From: Tenacibaculum ovolyticum DSM 18103
GTDB lineage: Bacteria > Bacteroidota > Bacteroidia > Flavobacteriales > Flavobacteriaceae
NCBI RefSeq assembly: GCF_000430545.1
Contig: NZ_AUMF01000009.1
Span: 178,228-242,227, forward strand
DNA: 64,000 nucleotides
Direction of reading: 5' to 3'
In this document: one piece after another, positions 1-10,002 of the stretch
Position numbering within the stretch: the first letter of the stretch is position 1
How the letters are laid out: every line of letters begins with the position of its first letter
Translations under genes and position numbers: made by a program
Notes under the pieces: generated by a model
Seen by the model: the letters and a program-made list of their open reading frames with translations, nothing else
Told to the model about the DNA's origin: nothing
The model's database searches: none

Positions 1-112
1 TCAGCTTTAACACTGCTTTTCCTTTTGCAATTGTATTTAAAACTACCGTTGCAACAATCATAACGAGTGGTGCTAGTAAGTATTTTAAAAAAAAGAGTAA
101 TAATACATTCAT
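1..112 (-). CDS. N-terminal fragment of a T6SS-associated membrane protein (possible TssN)
   Basis: An open frame starts with ATG at 112 on the minus strand and runs off the window edge without a stop, giving 37 residues. It begins MNVLLLFFLKYLLAPLVMIV, a strongly hydrophobic first segment typical of an inner-membrane protein. It follows tssG by 21 bases in the same direction, so it is probably the next gene of the type VI operon. In Bacteroidetes T6SS-iii loci several membrane components (TssN, TssO, TssP) are known; TssN is a guess from position and hydrophobicity only. The other ATG at 108 is out of frame. Confidence 0.5.
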   Translation of the reverse strand, partial: MNVLLLFFLKYLLAPLVMIVATVVLNTIAKGKAVLKL

Positions 113-133
113 TAGTTTATTGGTATATATATT

Positions 134-1120
134 TTAAATACTTAATATTATTTCTTGTTGTTCTTTTGCTTTTACTTTTACTTGTTGTTCTTTTTTATTA
201 GCAGCCACTAACACCGTATCATACCCTAAGTAGTTTACTCCTAATTGAAACTCATTACTGTATAGAATTTGATGTTCTACTATAATCTCTCTATTAGAAA
301 AAGTAAAAAATTCTAATATTTTTTTAATAATACTTCTATTTTTTTGCAGCTCCTTATATTCTTGATGTTCTTCTAGCAGCATAATAGCTTTAATATTGTC
401 TTGTTCACTTATTACAGCTCCTTGAGTACCTATATCATATCCTAATATTCCTTCTCCCAAAGCCATAAAAGGGCTTTCATTTATTACACATAACTGATAC
501 TTTAATGCTACGCTAAACCCTAATATAGATCGCAATAGTATTTCTAATTCTGGTAAATTTTCTTTTAATTGCTCAGAATTACATAAATTAAGAAAAAGTT
601 TATATAATTGTTCTTTTCGTAATGGAATGTCTTTTTTTATAATAGCTTTTGCAAAAGAAAATAAGTTTTCTTTTGCATAATCATCTGTAAAAATATTAAG
701 ATGCCTATTTGATAATTTTAGTTTTTCTTCAAACAAAAAAGTATCAAAAGGTATAAAAAAGTGAATATTTTCTTCTTCTTTTTTACGGTTTTCACGTATT
801 GCATCTACCACCTCTTTATTACTCATCGAAGGTGTGCTAATAACTAATGGATGAAATAATATTTCGGGTAACTGATGGTAAATACTATTACGGCTTAAAT
901 GAATAAAAACACTATTCGCCTGGGGTATCATACTTAAAGGATCGTAACTAGTTAAATCTAGAACGTCTTTTGAAAATGCCCTACTATTCATACCATGATT
1001 TTGTATCCAAACATTACTGTTTTTCGAGTCTTTTAAAATGAACATAAGTTCACCATAAAACACTTCTGCTACAAAACTTGTAATTTCACTTTTCTTTATG
1101 TTATCCAAATCCATTACCAT
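134..1120 (-). CDS. tssG: T6SS-iii baseplate protein TssG-like
   Basis: The 328-residue soluble protein has no signal peptide or membrane segment. Its C-terminal part holds the short motif FQLGVNYLGYDT near residues 290-301, which resembles the conserved end of TssG baseplate proteins, and a LGYDIGTQG-like stretch near 225-234. TssG partners TssF and TssK in the wedge of the contractile baseplate. It starts 3 bases after the tssH stop, so translation is probably coupled. Bacteroidetes TssG is highly divergent, so the call rests on size, motif and operon position between tssH and a membrane component. Confidence 0.6.
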   Translation of the reverse strand: MVMDLDNIKKSEITSFVAEVFYGELMFILKDSKNSNVWIQNHGMNSRAFSKDVLDLTSYDPLSMIPQANSVFIHLSRNSIYHQLPEILFHPLVISTPSMSNKEVVDAIRENRKKEEENIHFFIPFDTFLFEEKLKLSNRHLNIFTDDYAKENLFSFAKAIIKKDIPLRKEQLYKLFLNLCNSEQLKENLPELEILLRSILGFSVALKYQLCVINESPFMALGEGILGYDIGTQGAVISEQDNIKAIMLLEEHQEYKELQKNRSIIKKILEFFTFSNREIIVEHQILYSNEFQLGVNYLGYDTVLVAANKKEQQVKVKAKEQQEIILSI

Positions 1121-1123
1121 GAA

Positions 1124-3565
1124 TTATTGCTTTTCCCAGATTAAACTATCGTCTTTATAATCTACCAACACAACATCATCAGAAATTACACTTTCTGACA
1201 CAATCATTCTTGATATTGTTTTTTTAAGATATGTACGAATAACTCCTGATATCGGTCGAGCTCCATACGTTTTTGAATATCCTTTTTTAGATAAATATTT
1301 TAAAGCTTCTTCAGATAAATTAAGTGTTATGTTTTTTTGCTGCTTTAGTTGCTTTTGAAGGCTTTTAAATTGTAAACCAAAAATCATTTGTGCCACTTCT
1401 TCATTAATTGGAGCAAAAGGTACAACCTCAGTAATCCTTCCTAAAAATTCAGGTCTAAAGTGATCGCTCATTACTTCTATTAATTGATTTGAAGGTGGTA
1501 TTTTATTTTCTTCGAATTGATCTGAAATCCATTGACTACCAATGTTAGAGGTGAAAATGATTATTGCATTAGAAAAATCTCCTTCACGTCCTAATTTATC
1601 ATGAATATGTCCTTCATCCATAATTTGTAAAAAAACATCATATACAGAACTATGTGCTTTTTCAATCTCATCAAATAAAATAATCGAATATGGTTTTTCT
1701 CTTATTTTGTTAACTAACATCCCTCCTTCTTCATACCCTACATATCCTGGAGGTGCTCCATATAAAAGAGCTGCTGAATGTTCTTCTTTAAATTCTGACA
1801 TATCAAAACGAATCATTGCGCTTTCATCATCAAAAAGTAATTCTGCTAAAGATTTTGTAAGTTCTGTTTTACCAGTTCCTGTTGGCCCTAAAAAGAAAAA
1901 TGAACCTATTGGTTGTTTTGGATTACTTAAACCACTTCTAGATTCTATAATAGCATCTGATAAGGTGGTAATAGCATGGTCTTGTCCTTTTACTCTTGCT
2001 TGTAAACGCTCTTCAATATTTAAAAGTCGTTCTTTTTCTTCTGCTTGTATTTTTCCAATAGGAATTCCTGTTATACTTGCTACCATTGCAGAAATTTCAT
2101 GTGCTGTAACTTCTTTAATTGGCTGTATTGCTATTTCTTTTGCTTCTGCTAAATACGCTTCTAAGCTTTGTACCAATACATCTTCTTCTTTTATAGCAAG
2201 AATATCATATTTACTTGAAATATTATTTAGTATTACAGGACTTACTTTATCTGTTGTTAGACGGTATAAAAAATAAAGATTGGTTATAGAGTCTTTCTCA
2301 CCCAAAACCACACTTTTTAATTGTGCTTGTAATACTTCTATTTCTTTTAGCGAATTAGCATTACTAGTATGAACAGACGCTAGTGTTCTATCTAATAATT
2401 CTATTGCCCCATAAGGTAATTTGTTTTCTTTAAAATATCTTTTTGAGTATTGCACCGATTCGGTAATCGCTTCTTCTGATATTTTTAATTGATAGTATGC
2501 TGTTAATTTATATCTATGGTTGTCTAAACATTTAAGCAACACCATCATTTCTAGTTCTTCGAGCTTTATAACTTCAAGCTTACGATTAATAGAATGTTTC
2601 TCTACAGTTTTTCTATAGGCATCTGGATTAATAGATGCGATAAGGTTTATTCCTCCATTATTAAGTTCAGCTGAAATCAAATTACTAACCGCTCCAGATC
2701 CTCCTTGGGTTCCTTCAATTAGTACTTGTATATCATCAATAATAAAAAGACAATTTTCTAATTTCCCTATTTTATCAAAAGTGTCACTTAATTTCTTAGC
2801 TACATCACTTTCGTTAGCACTATTTGCTAATAACTTAGATGCGTTAAGTCCTATTATTTGCTTTTCAGAAACCAAAGGGTTTTCTGATTCTGCAATATGC
2901 TTAATTAAACCTTTAATAATTCCTGTTTTTCCAACACCAGAATCACCAACTAATAAAACACCTCTATTTTCTTGTCGTTCAAGACTTTCTAAAATACTTC
3001 TTATTTCTTTATCTCTCCCTAAAATTAAGGTTCCTTCGTCTAGATTTTTTTGGGTAATAAGGTTGGTACAATATGGTATTGACTCAATTAATTCAACCTG
3101 CTCGCTATCTGTTAAATTTTTTGAAGAAAAAACTGGAGATTCATATATCTTATAAAACTCTGCTTCAGTTACAGAAAGGGTTTCTAATTGTTTGTTTGTA
3201 TATACAACACCTTCTCTAAGAATGGCTATAAATACACAAAGTCCGTCTATATAATCGGTACCTAATTTTAATTTTGACCTTTCTGACTCTTCAAATACTT
3301 TATCTACCTCACTATCTGGTAATGGTTCTGTTCCAGCTTGATCTTCTGATTCATAAATTTCTTTTCGCATTTCGAACCATTCTTGCAAGTAATCAACATC
3401 TTTACCCATACTAGATAATACGTCGCTTACTCCTGTCGATTCATATAGTAATGCTAGAGCTAAATGTGCCACCCCATATGTTGCGTGCCTATCTTTAGCT
3501 GCAAACGATTTCGCTAATCGTACTGCTGATACTAAACTTGCACTAAAATTATTCTCTATCATCAA
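1124..3565 (-). CDS. tssH: T6SS sheath-disassembly AAA+ ATPase ClpV (TssH)
   Basis: The 813-residue protein has an N-terminal Clp-N repeat region (about 1-150), a first AAA+ module with Walker A GDSGVGKTG near 208-216 and Walker B LFIIDD near 271-276, and a second with GPTGTGKTEL near 565-574 and IILFDEIEKAH near 632-642, then a ClpB-type D2-small domain. This is the double-ATPase layout of the ClpB/ClpV family. Between tssF and tssG it is the ClpV that recycles the contracted TssBC sheath rather than the housekeeping disaggregase. It starts 6 bases after the tssF stop. Confidence 0.88.
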   Translation of the reverse strand: MMIENNFSASLVSAVRLAKSFAAKDRHATYGVAHLALALLYESTGVSDVLSSMGKDVDYLQEWFEMRKEIYESEDQAGTEPLPDSEVDKVFEESERSKLKLGTDYIDGLCVFIAILREGVVYTNKQLETLSVTEAEFYKIYESPVFSSKNLTDSEQVELIESIPYCTNLITQKNLDEGTLILGRDKEIRSILESLERQENRGVLLVGDSGVGKTGIIKGLIKHIAESENPLVSEKQIIGLNASKLLANSANESDVAKKLSDTFDKIGKLENCLFIIDDIQVLIEGTQGGSGAVSNLISAELNNGGINLIASINPDAYRKTVEKHSINRKLEVIKLEELEMMVLLKCLDNHRYKLTAYYQLKISEEAITESVQYSKRYFKENKLPYGAIELLDRTLASVHTSNANSLKEIEVLQAQLKSVVLGEKDSITNLYFLYRLTTDKVSPVILNNISSKYDILAIKEEDVLVQSLEAYLAEAKEIAIQPIKEVTAHEISAMVASITGIPIGKIQAEEKERLLNIEERLQARVKGQDHAITTLSDAIIESRSGLSNPKQPIGSFFFLGPTGTGKTELTKSLAELLFDDESAMIRFDMSEFKEEHSAALLYGAPPGYVGYEEGGMLVNKIREKPYSIILFDEIEKAHSSVYDVFLQIMDEGHIHDKLGREGDFSNAIIIFTSNIGSQWISDQFEENKIPPSNQLIEVMSDHFRPEFLGRITEVVPFAPINEEVAQMIFGLQFKSLQKQLKQQKNITLNLSEEALKYLSKKGYSKTYGARPISGVIRTYLKKTISRMIVSESVISDDVVLVDYKDDSLIWEKQ

Positions 3566-3571
3566 TTTTTT

Positions 3572-5344
3572 TTATATTATATTCACTCGATATGGCGTAT
3601 TGTGTACAGATTTGCTTTCTAACTGTAACTCTAACGAATGGCCTAATCGTTTTTTATTTTCACTACTTAAATTACCTCCTTCATTTAATGAAACCTCTAC
3701 ATTTATAGTTCTAACTAATCCTTGTTTTTTGTTTACCGATATTCCAACTCCTGATTTTACCGATACACTTTTAAGAACATCGCCAATTGCTACATGTATA
3801 AATTCTTTAATATCTTCGTTAGAAACAATTCTATCTTTAGATAATAATCCATATCTAAAATTACTAATCTTTTCTTTTGCTCCTTTTTTTACAATTCCAC
3901 CAACAGTATCTGTTAGTAATCGTATACTGTCAGACTCTAGTTCAATTGTTTGATATTGCGTTAGTAAAGTTCCTTCTTTTATATCATTTGCCAAACCAGC
4001 ATTTGTAGTCCAATAAACACATTCATACGTGTCTGATGTTTTATATGGAATTGTTTGTAAGTAAACTTTTTCACTATTATTACTTACATCTTTAAATCTA
4101 AAATTTACTTTACGTTCTAGAGTATCTAACTTATCATTAAGGTCTTCTAAGTAACTATTTAATAAATCGTAGCCTACTGCCGAGAAAGAACTTCCTTCTT
4201 CCCTTACGGTTTGTATTACATCACTTAAAATAGATTTTGCATTACGTTCATCAAACTGCTCAATATCACCATAATAAAGAGAAAAAGCTCCCTCCATATT
4301 ATTTATATCGTTTTTCAATGCGTTTTTATACTTTCTCCCTTGATTGTCAATAAGAGATTCTGCATTTAAAAAATATTCTTTTTCATTAAAATAAAGAGAA
4401 ACTATTTTTCCATTTCTTTTTAAACTATGTTGCTTGTAAGATCTTTTTCTGTTAACAATAGGAAATGTATTTGTAGAAATAGCTATTTTTTCTAACTCTT
4501 CTTTTGTAAAAGCAATTGAAAATGTTATTTCTAACCAAAAAAGTTCTTTGTCATATTCTTCTATCTCTTCTTGGTTAAATAAATCCTTACATTTGTCTGT
4601 TAACTTTTTTCTTTTCTTAGCACTATTACTAAGATCTAAAGTATATAAGTAGTCTTGGTAATATTTTTGTATTGTAGCGTAATAATGTTCCTTATTTGTA
4701 GTTAAATCTTCCTCTTCTTGATATAGGTTTAGTTCATTACCTTCACTATCTTTCACCTTACTCATTTTAAGGTATGGATCGAGGTGAGAATCTTTTAATA
4801 AAATACTTATTGGTATTTTAGTGATATCGTTTAATAAAGACTCTTCTATATCAATACCAACCCAAATAGTATATTCTGGTATTTTACTTTCTTTATAAGA
4901 GTTTATAATATGTTTATATCCTTTATTTGTATCAAAAATTAACTGTCTGTCTAAAGCAGTACAATATACATTAGCTCTTAAAAGTGTTTGTTTTTTAATT
5001 GGTGTAAAAAAAACGTCATTTAATTCTCCCTTTACAATTTTTTGAAAGTATAATTGAGTCGTTTTTTCTATTTTACTAATCTGTTCTGATGGTTGAACGC
5101 TTAGTAATGTATGTGATGGTGTAGGCAATGACCAACTTTCATTAACCAATATTTTTGATATTCTTTCTAAAAGTTTAGCATCAGATACTTTTACTTCTTG
5201 ATGTACTTTTGATAACTCATAAGAGAATACATCTAAAAACATCTCTACAACTGGATCTACTTTTTGAGTATTCTCGATACCCCACAGCTGCATAGATCGC
5301 ATTTTCATGCGTTCTTTAATTTTTTTATAATTGTTATTAACCAT
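3572..5344 (-). CDS. tssF: T6SS baseplate protein TssF
   Basis: The 590-residue cytoplasmic protein carries the region LPTPSHTLLSVQP near residues 74-86, which matches the conserved proline-rich N-terminal motif of TssF (equivalent to the PSPAH region in Proteobacteria). The rest is predicted to be beta-rich with no membrane segments. TssF forms the baseplate wedge with TssG and TssE. It lies 80 bases after tssE and 6 bases before tssH. Overall similarity to proteobacterial TssF is expected to be low, as is usual for T6SS-iii. Confidence 0.78.
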   Translation of the reverse strand: MVNNNYKKIKERMKMRSMQLWGIENTQKVDPVVEMFLDVFSYELSKVHQEVKVSDAKLLERISKILVNESWSLPTPSHTLLSVQPSEQISKIEKTTQLYFQKIVKGELNDVFFTPIKKQTLLRANVYCTALDRQLIFDTNKGYKHIINSYKESKIPEYTIWVGIDIEESLLNDITKIPISILLKDSHLDPYLKMSKVKDSEGNELNLYQEEEDLTTNKEHYYATIQKYYQDYLYTLDLSNSAKKRKKLTDKCKDLFNQEEIEEYDKELFWLEITFSIAFTKEELEKIAISTNTFPIVNRKRSYKQHSLKRNGKIVSLYFNEKEYFLNAESLIDNQGRKYKNALKNDINNMEGAFSLYYGDIEQFDERNAKSILSDVIQTVREEGSSFSAVGYDLLNSYLEDLNDKLDTLERKVNFRFKDVSNNSEKVYLQTIPYKTSDTYECVYWTTNAGLANDIKEGTLLTQYQTIELESDSIRLLTDTVGGIVKKGAKEKISNFRYGLLSKDRIVSNEDIKEFIHVAIGDVLKSVSVKSGVGISVNKKQGLVRTINVEVSLNEGGNLSSENKKRLGHSLELQLESKSVHNTPYRVNII

Positions 5345-5424
5345 ATTTTTAGGTTATTAATTGAATTCTCATGATTGCATTCTATTTAGAACCTCCAGTT
5401 ATAATCATCTCGTTAAACTCTTTT

Positions 5425-5853
5425 TTACTGAGATAAAGGACTTACGTACAAAGACGTATTAAAGTTAAAAGCAATTCCTGTTTGTATTATGTTTCCTGAT
5501 ACATTTATCACTGCTTTTCTTCTTACTTGAGAATACTTTTCTGAATCTATATCAGTATCAATTTCACTTAAACTTACACCTACTTTTATATCAGTAAGTC
5601 TTGTTTCGTATTTAACTATTGATTCTAGCAATGATACTCTCACACGTTCTTCCCATTCATAAATCTTCACTAATTGATTAAATTCGAGTTCCCATATATC
5701 TGATCCAAAATCTGTTCTTCCTGCTACCTCTCCATATCTACTGGTAATCTGCATCATAATATACTGAGCAATAGACTCTTCTATTAAACACCTATTTTGT
5801 GTTCCTCCTTGTAACATCCCAGAAAAATCTATCGGTAATTTTAAATACTTCAT
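5425..5853 (-). CDS. tssE: T6SS baseplate protein TssE (gp25/lysozyme-like fold)
   Basis: The 142-residue protein is the size of phage gp25/TssE proteins. It contains the family motif region beginning EESIAQYIMMQITSRYGE and continuing to DFGSDIWELEF (about residues 26-54), with the conserved Glu-Arg pair region EWEERVRVSLLESI near 67-80. Gp25-like proteins join the baseplate to the first sheath ring. It is separated from tssC by 495 non-coding bases, unlike the tight spacing downstream, so it may start a second transcript or be expressed at a lower level than tssBC. Confidence 0.85.
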   Translation of the reverse strand: MKYLKLPIDFSGMLQGGTQNRCLIEESIAQYIMMQITSRYGEVAGRTDFGSDIWELEFNQLVKIYEWEERVRVSLLESIVKYETRLTDIKVGVSLSEIDTDIDSEKYSQVRRKAVINVSGNIIQTGIAFNFNTSLYVSPLSQ

Positions 5854-6348
5854 ATGCTTTTAGATTTTAGTATATACAATCTAGTTTGTTTTAAAATATA
5901 TAGTACAATACTTTATATAAAAAACAAATAACATATTATTGGAAAAAGGTGTGGTAATCAATTATAATTTAAAAGTCATCTTCTAATTACAACGATAAAG
6001 CAGTCTACTTTAAAAAGTTTTCACTTTGATTTACTGTTAGTATATTATGTAAAAACCATCTAAAATAAAAGATACATTAAACCTATCTTTAACAAAGGTT
6101 TTATATAAAGGATAAATTAACAATAGACAATGTATATTGTTTTACATAAAACATATTTGTAAAAACACCTAAAACCAGTAATACTTATTATTTATATTTT
6201 TCTAAAATCGAACTCATTTTAAAAAAACATACTATAACTATCATCTAAGTAAAAGTTATAAAACAATTTGAATTTAACAACTCATAAATGCTCCTTAACT
6301 TTTACTTAAAATAATAATTTATAAATAAATAGTATTCTTATCTTACTA
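5854..6348. other. Non-coding spacer inside the T6SS locus
   Basis: No credible ORF was found on either strand in these 495 bases, which are very AT-rich. The only clear structure is the perfect long inverted repeat listed at 6246-6308, just past the tssC stop. No good TTG-N20-TAnnTTTG promoter for tssE was recognised. Confidence 0.6.
6246..6308 (-). terminator. Long stem-loop 3' of tssC
   Basis: Two 13-base arms, TAAGTAAAAGTTA (6246-6258) and TAACTTTTACTTA (6296-6308), are perfect inverted repeats around a 37-base loop. The structure starts 41 bases after the tssC stop in transcript direction. It lacks a run of T after the stem, so it is not a classic intrinsic terminator; a processing or 3'-stabilising element that raises tssBC over the baseplate genes is a reasonable alternative. 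Confidence 0.5.
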
Positions 6349-7710
6349 TTACTCCTGCTTATATTCACTATGCCATTCAGCATTTTCAGGTCCATCTCCT
6401 TTATGACCGTCTAATTGAATAACAAAACTTTTAGCAGGGAAGTATGGTGTGATATGTATATCTAACAACACTCTATCCTTTTGGTTTGGATCTTGTTCTA
6501 TTTTCATTACCTTAAACTTCTCAATAAGCTTAGAAGGTCCTTGAATACCATCTAAAAACTTAACTATTTGGCTTCTTAAATCAGCCTCTGTACGAGTAGT
6601 CCAGTTTTCAAAAGCTTTTCTATTTAAGAAATCAAAAAGAACCTTAGTAATATGATCAAACACTCTTACTACAGAGTATGTTTGTAACCCTAAGTTGTCA
6701 CCGTTAAATAACGTTTTAGCAGAGAACGCCATAACCTTACTATATTCGTTAACCATAGGAACTAATCCCATTTTTTCTAATTCTGAAATCTCACTCTTTT
6801 TAAGATCAAAACGAACACTTTCAACCTCATTAATTCCACCGAATTTTTTTCCAGCAACAACTTGAGACATTAAAGTACTGTAAATTTTTCCTGCTAATGC
6901 AGATGATGGTGGTACATATAAGTTATCTTCTTCACCTACAACATCGTCTTTTTTTCTACCTAACAACCAGTTACAAGACATTAATGTATTTGATTTAAAT
7001 ACATCTCCTCCTGTATGATTTGCGTTGAAAAAGATATCAACAACATCGTCTGGAGACTCTAAATCTTGAAAATCTGTTACTAGCATCGTTTTATTATCGT
7101 ATGCTATTTTCGACCATTTATCTATAACAGCATTCGAACCTAAATATCCAGGGATATTTAATATTCCGTAATTACTTCTAAGATCTAAACGATCAAAATT
7201 TTGCTTTAACTCATTCCCAACATAATCAATAAACAACGTGTTATCTAAATCTTTTAATTGATCTAAATCAGCGTTAAGTATTGTTACATTTTTTATTTTA
7301 TCTGATTCTGCATTCTTATAGAAAAGTGAAACTGACCTATAAGACCTCTCTAAATCTTCTGTAGCTTTAAGCGCCTTTTTTAAATTCGCATTTAATGTAA
7401 GGTCTGCTTTCTCTGAACGGTCTTTTGCAATATCACGCATTCCTTCAGTATCCTTTCCACTAGCTAACAATTCGATCCAAATATTTAATCGATTTGTTAA
7501 GTTTTTTCTCTCTGTTTCCCATTGTTCATCAGTAAGAAAGATATTTCTTCTTGCTTTTCTTTTTGGGTTAAGGTTAGAGAAACCATCGATTATATTTTCT
7601 AAAAAAGAAAAACCACCATATTCAGCTAATACTTCAACTGCAGGTTTTGAACTTTGAATTTGTTTTTCTTGTATAGACGCACTCTTTTTTTCTTTTGCTT
7701 GTACTGACAT
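6349..7710 (-). CDS. tssC: T6SS contractile sheath large subunit TssC
   Basis: The 453-residue protein matches the sheath large subunit family (VipB/TssC) in length. Recognisable features are the LDQLKDLDNTLFIDYVGNEL region (about 148-167), the FSAKTLFNGDNLGLQTYSVV region near 330-350, and a C-terminal NWTTRTEADLRSQIVKFLDG motif near 370-389 that corresponds to the conserved sheath handshake part. It follows tssB by 35 bases; the pair builds the sheath around the Hcp tube. The final C-terminal beta strand region ends with a charged tail. Confidence 0.9.
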   Translation of the reverse strand: MSVQAKEKKSASIQEKQIQSSKPAVEVLAEYGGFSFLENIIDGFSNLNPKRKARRNIFLTDEQWETERKNLTNRLNIWIELLASGKDTEGMRDIAKDRSEKADLTLNANLKKALKATEDLERSYRSVSLFYKNAESDKIKNVTILNADLDQLKDLDNTLFIDYVGNELKQNFDRLDLRSNYGILNIPGYLGSNAVIDKWSKIAYDNKTMLVTDFQDLESPDDVVDIFFNANHTGGDVFKSNTLMSCNWLLGRKKDDVVGEEDNLYVPPSSALAGKIYSTLMSQVVAGKKFGGINEVESVRFDLKKSEISELEKMGLVPMVNEYSKVMAFSAKTLFNGDNLGLQTYSVVRVFDHITKVLFDFLNRKAFENWTTRTEADLRSQIVKFLDGIQGPSKLIEKFKVMKIEQDPNQKDRVLLDIHITPYFPAKSFVIQLDGHKGDGPENAEWHSEYKQE

Positions 7711-7745
7711 AATAATTTATTGTAATTAGTTTATTAAATTCTCAA

Positions 7746-8207
7746 CTATTGATTGCTTTTCCCTCCTTCGATTTCACTTAAAGAGTCTTTTAACACTTGA
7801 GCAATTGCTGCTCTCGTTTCAGGGTTCTCTAAAGCTTTCTTCAATCCTTTATTAGAGGTAAGTTGACGAATTATTTTGGTGTTTTGTTCTTTTTCGATAT
7901 CTAATCTATTTAAAAAGGCACTATTCTTTTTAATTGATTTAGATCCAAAATCACCAAGATTTTTAAAACTAATTTTTTCTTTTACATCTGTTCCTTGTTC
8001 GTCTTGAAATTCGACTTCAACATTTGGAGCAAATTCTTCAAACACTTCTTCTACTGTTTGAAGACCATAAACGGCTTCTGGAGTTACTGGTGCTTCATTT
8101 GTTAATTTTTGAATTAATAAAGTTTTGTTAGATGGGATATCCGCAATAGCTTCTCCTGCATCTTTTTTTACTTCATTACCACCTATACCATAGTTGTACA
8201 TAGACAT
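7746..8207 (-). CDS. tssB: T6SS contractile sheath small subunit TssB
   Basis: The 153-residue protein has the TssB hallmarks: a central motif VEVEFQDEQGTDVKEKISFK-like beta region (about 74-93), followed by FGSKSIKKNSAFLNRLDIEK (about 98-117) where two long helices begin, and a C-terminal LKKALENPETRAAIAQVL helix. TssB pairs with TssC to form the sheath protomer. It is the first gene of the minus-strand T6SS run and has an own promoter about 85 bases upstream. Confidence 0.88.
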   Translation of the reverse strand: MSMYNYGIGGNEVKKDAGEAIADIPSNKTLLIQKLTNEAPVTPEAVYGLQTVEEVFEEFAPNVEVEFQDEQGTDVKEKISFKNLGDFGSKSIKKNSAFLNRLDIEKEQNTKIIRQLTSNKGLKKALENPETRAAIAQVLKDSLSEIEGGKSNQ

Positions 8208-8292
8208 ATTTTTTTTGTTTTTGAGTTATATATTTATTTGTAATTTTCTTTTTCTAATCACTTTTTATTTCATTGAAGAAACAAAAGCGGTG

Positions 8293-8323
8293 CTAAGATA
8301 CATACTTTCTCATTAAAAAACAA
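8293..8323 (-). promoter_or_regulatory. Promoter for tssBC
   Basis: On the minus strand a TTG (8321-8323) is separated by exactly 20 bases from TATCTTAG (8293-8300), seven of eight positions of the combined Bacteroidetes -33/-7 pattern TTG-N19/20-TAnnTTTG. Transcription would begin near 8286 and give a leader of about 80 bases ahead of tssB. Confidence 0.5.
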
Positions 8324-8770
8324 TACTTAACTTAGACACATTCTAATTAAATAACAGGTAAAATTAGACACCAATAACACGAAAAAACACAATTAAAGAG
8401 ATCACATTAAAGCATAAAAAAAGTTAAAACCCATGTGAAACGCTAAGGTTTTATTTATAGAAGCCTAGTAAAATCTACTTTTTTTTTAAAAATATACTTC
8501 GATAAACACTTCTACAACTAAAGTCATAAAAATATTAATCATTTTTTTAGCAGCATATTATAGTACATTTTACGTTAAAAAAGTATCAAAATTTAAAGAC
8601 AAGTATTTTAATACCGAAGAGTATTTAACTTCAAATTAACCAAAGATTAACACCTAAAAGCGATTGTTTTTATGGATCACATACAGTCATAAGTACAATT
8701 GACACCAATTACTAATAACAAGTTTAATAATAGACAAGAGAAACAAAACTTACTACCCAATATCTATTTA
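8324..8770. other. AT-rich spacer between the T6SS locus and prfA
   Basis: About 450 bases with no plausible ORF on either strand and no strong hairpin apart from the prfA terminator at its right end. Confidence 0.55.
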
Positions 8771-8778
8771 AATAAAAA

Positions 8779-8804
8779 AAACTGCAAGTTTACACTTGCA
8801 GTTT
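8779..8804 (-). terminator. Intrinsic terminator of prfA
   Basis: Arms AAACTGCAAGT (8779-8789) and ACTTGCAGTTT (8794-8804) form a perfect 11-bp stem with a four-base loop. On the minus strand the stem is followed by a run of T. It lies 28 bases after the prfA stop. Confidence 0.85.
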
Positions 8805-8831
8805 TAATTATTTTATAATAAACCAATAAAA

Positions 8832-9908
8832 TTAAATACTCTCTCCTAATTCTTTTAGTTTAGATGTATTCTCTGCCATCATTAATTCATCAATAATTTT
8901 CTGAATATCTCCATTTATAATATTTGATAAATCATATAAGGTTAATCCAATTCTATGATCTGTCATACGTCCTTGCGGAAAATTATAAGTTCTAATTTTT
9001 GCAGATCTATCACCTGAAGTAACCATTGTACCTCTCTTTAAAGCATCAGCAGCATTTTTCTTTGCTAACTCCATTTCGTATAAACGAGAACGTAATACTT
9101 TAAAGGCTTTTTCCTTATTTTTATGCTGCGATTTCTGATCTTGACATTGCGCTACTAAACCAGTAGGAATGTGTGTTAAACGCACCGCTGAATACGTTGT
9201 ATTTACTGATTGACCTCCTGGACCTGATGAACAGAAAAAATCAATACGTACTTCTTTTGGGTTTATTACTACATCAAACTCTTCTGCTTCTGGAAAAACC
9301 ATACAAGTTGCTGCCGATGTATGTACACGTCCTTGTGTTTCTGTTTGTGGTACACGTTGTACACGATGCACACCTGCTTCAAACTTTAAAGTACCATATA
9401 CATCATCTCCAGAAACTTCAAACTGAATTTCTTTAAATCCTCCATTAGTACCCTCAGAATAATCTACCGTAGAAACTTTCCAACCTTTACCCTCGCAATA
9501 TTTAGTGTACATTCTAAATAATTCTCCTGCAAAAATACTTGCTTCATCTCCTCCTGCTCCTGCTCTAAGCTCAACTACTGCATTCTTGGCATCTTCTGGG
9601 TCTTTAGGGATTAACATAAATTTAATCTCATCCTCTAAAACAGGAATACGCTTTTTAGCATCATCCATTTCCATTTTAGCCATTTCAGTCATTTCCGGAT
9701 CACTTCCATCAGCTATAATTTCTTTAGCTTCTTCAATTGAATCATTCAGGCTTTTATACTCATCACCTTTCTTAACAACCTTACCTAAATCTTTATATTC
9801 TTTACTTAACTTAGCGTAACGTTTTTGGTCCATTATAATATCTGGTTGGATAATTAAATCCGAAACCTCATCATAACGTTGCTTTATAATTCTTAATTTA
9901 TCTAACAT
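8832..9908 (-). CDS. prfA: Peptide chain release factor 1
   Basis: The 358-residue protein is full length for RF1, which releases peptides at UAA and UAG. It shows the peptidyl-transferase motif [18 protein letters not shown] near residues 228-245 with the methylated GGQ glutamine, and the tripeptide recognition region [20 protein letters not shown] around 181-200. PQT replaces the PAT of E. coli RF1, which is usual in Bacteroidetes. It is a single gene with its own terminator and is transcribed away from the small ABC pair. Confidence 0.95.
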   Translation of the reverse strand: MLDKLRIIKQRYDEVSDLIIQPDIIMDQKRYAKLSKEYKDLGKVVKKGDEYKSLNDSIEEAKEIIADGSDPEMTEMAKMEMDDAKKRIPVLEDEIKFMLIPKDPEDAKNAVVELRAGAGGDEASIFAGELFRMYTKYCEGKGWKVSTVDYSEGTNGGFKEIQFEVSGDDVYGTLKFEAGVHRVQRVPQTETQGRVHTSAATCMVFPEAEEFDVVINPKEVRIDFFCSSGPGGQSVNTTYSAVRLTHIPTGLVAQCQDQKSQHKNKEKAFKVLRSRLYEMELAKKNAADALKRGTMVTSGDRSAKIRTYNFPQGRMTDHRIGLTLYDLSNIINGDIQKIIDELMMAENTSKLKELGESI

Positions 9909-10002
9909 CTTCTAGCTTTTCTGGTTTGCGAATTTACATTTTTTATCGGAATTATTTTTAAATTTCATTTAACTATATTAGATTTAAAATCAATTACGAA
10001 CT

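Noticed and set aside
1707..2276. Long open frame on the plus strand inside tssH
   Set aside because: It is the reverse-strand shadow of a clear ClpV ATPase and has no family features or promoter.
8832..9908. Changed PQT tripeptide in release factor 1
   Set aside because: It differs from the E. coli PAT motif but is the usual form in Bacteroidetes, so it is not a novelty.
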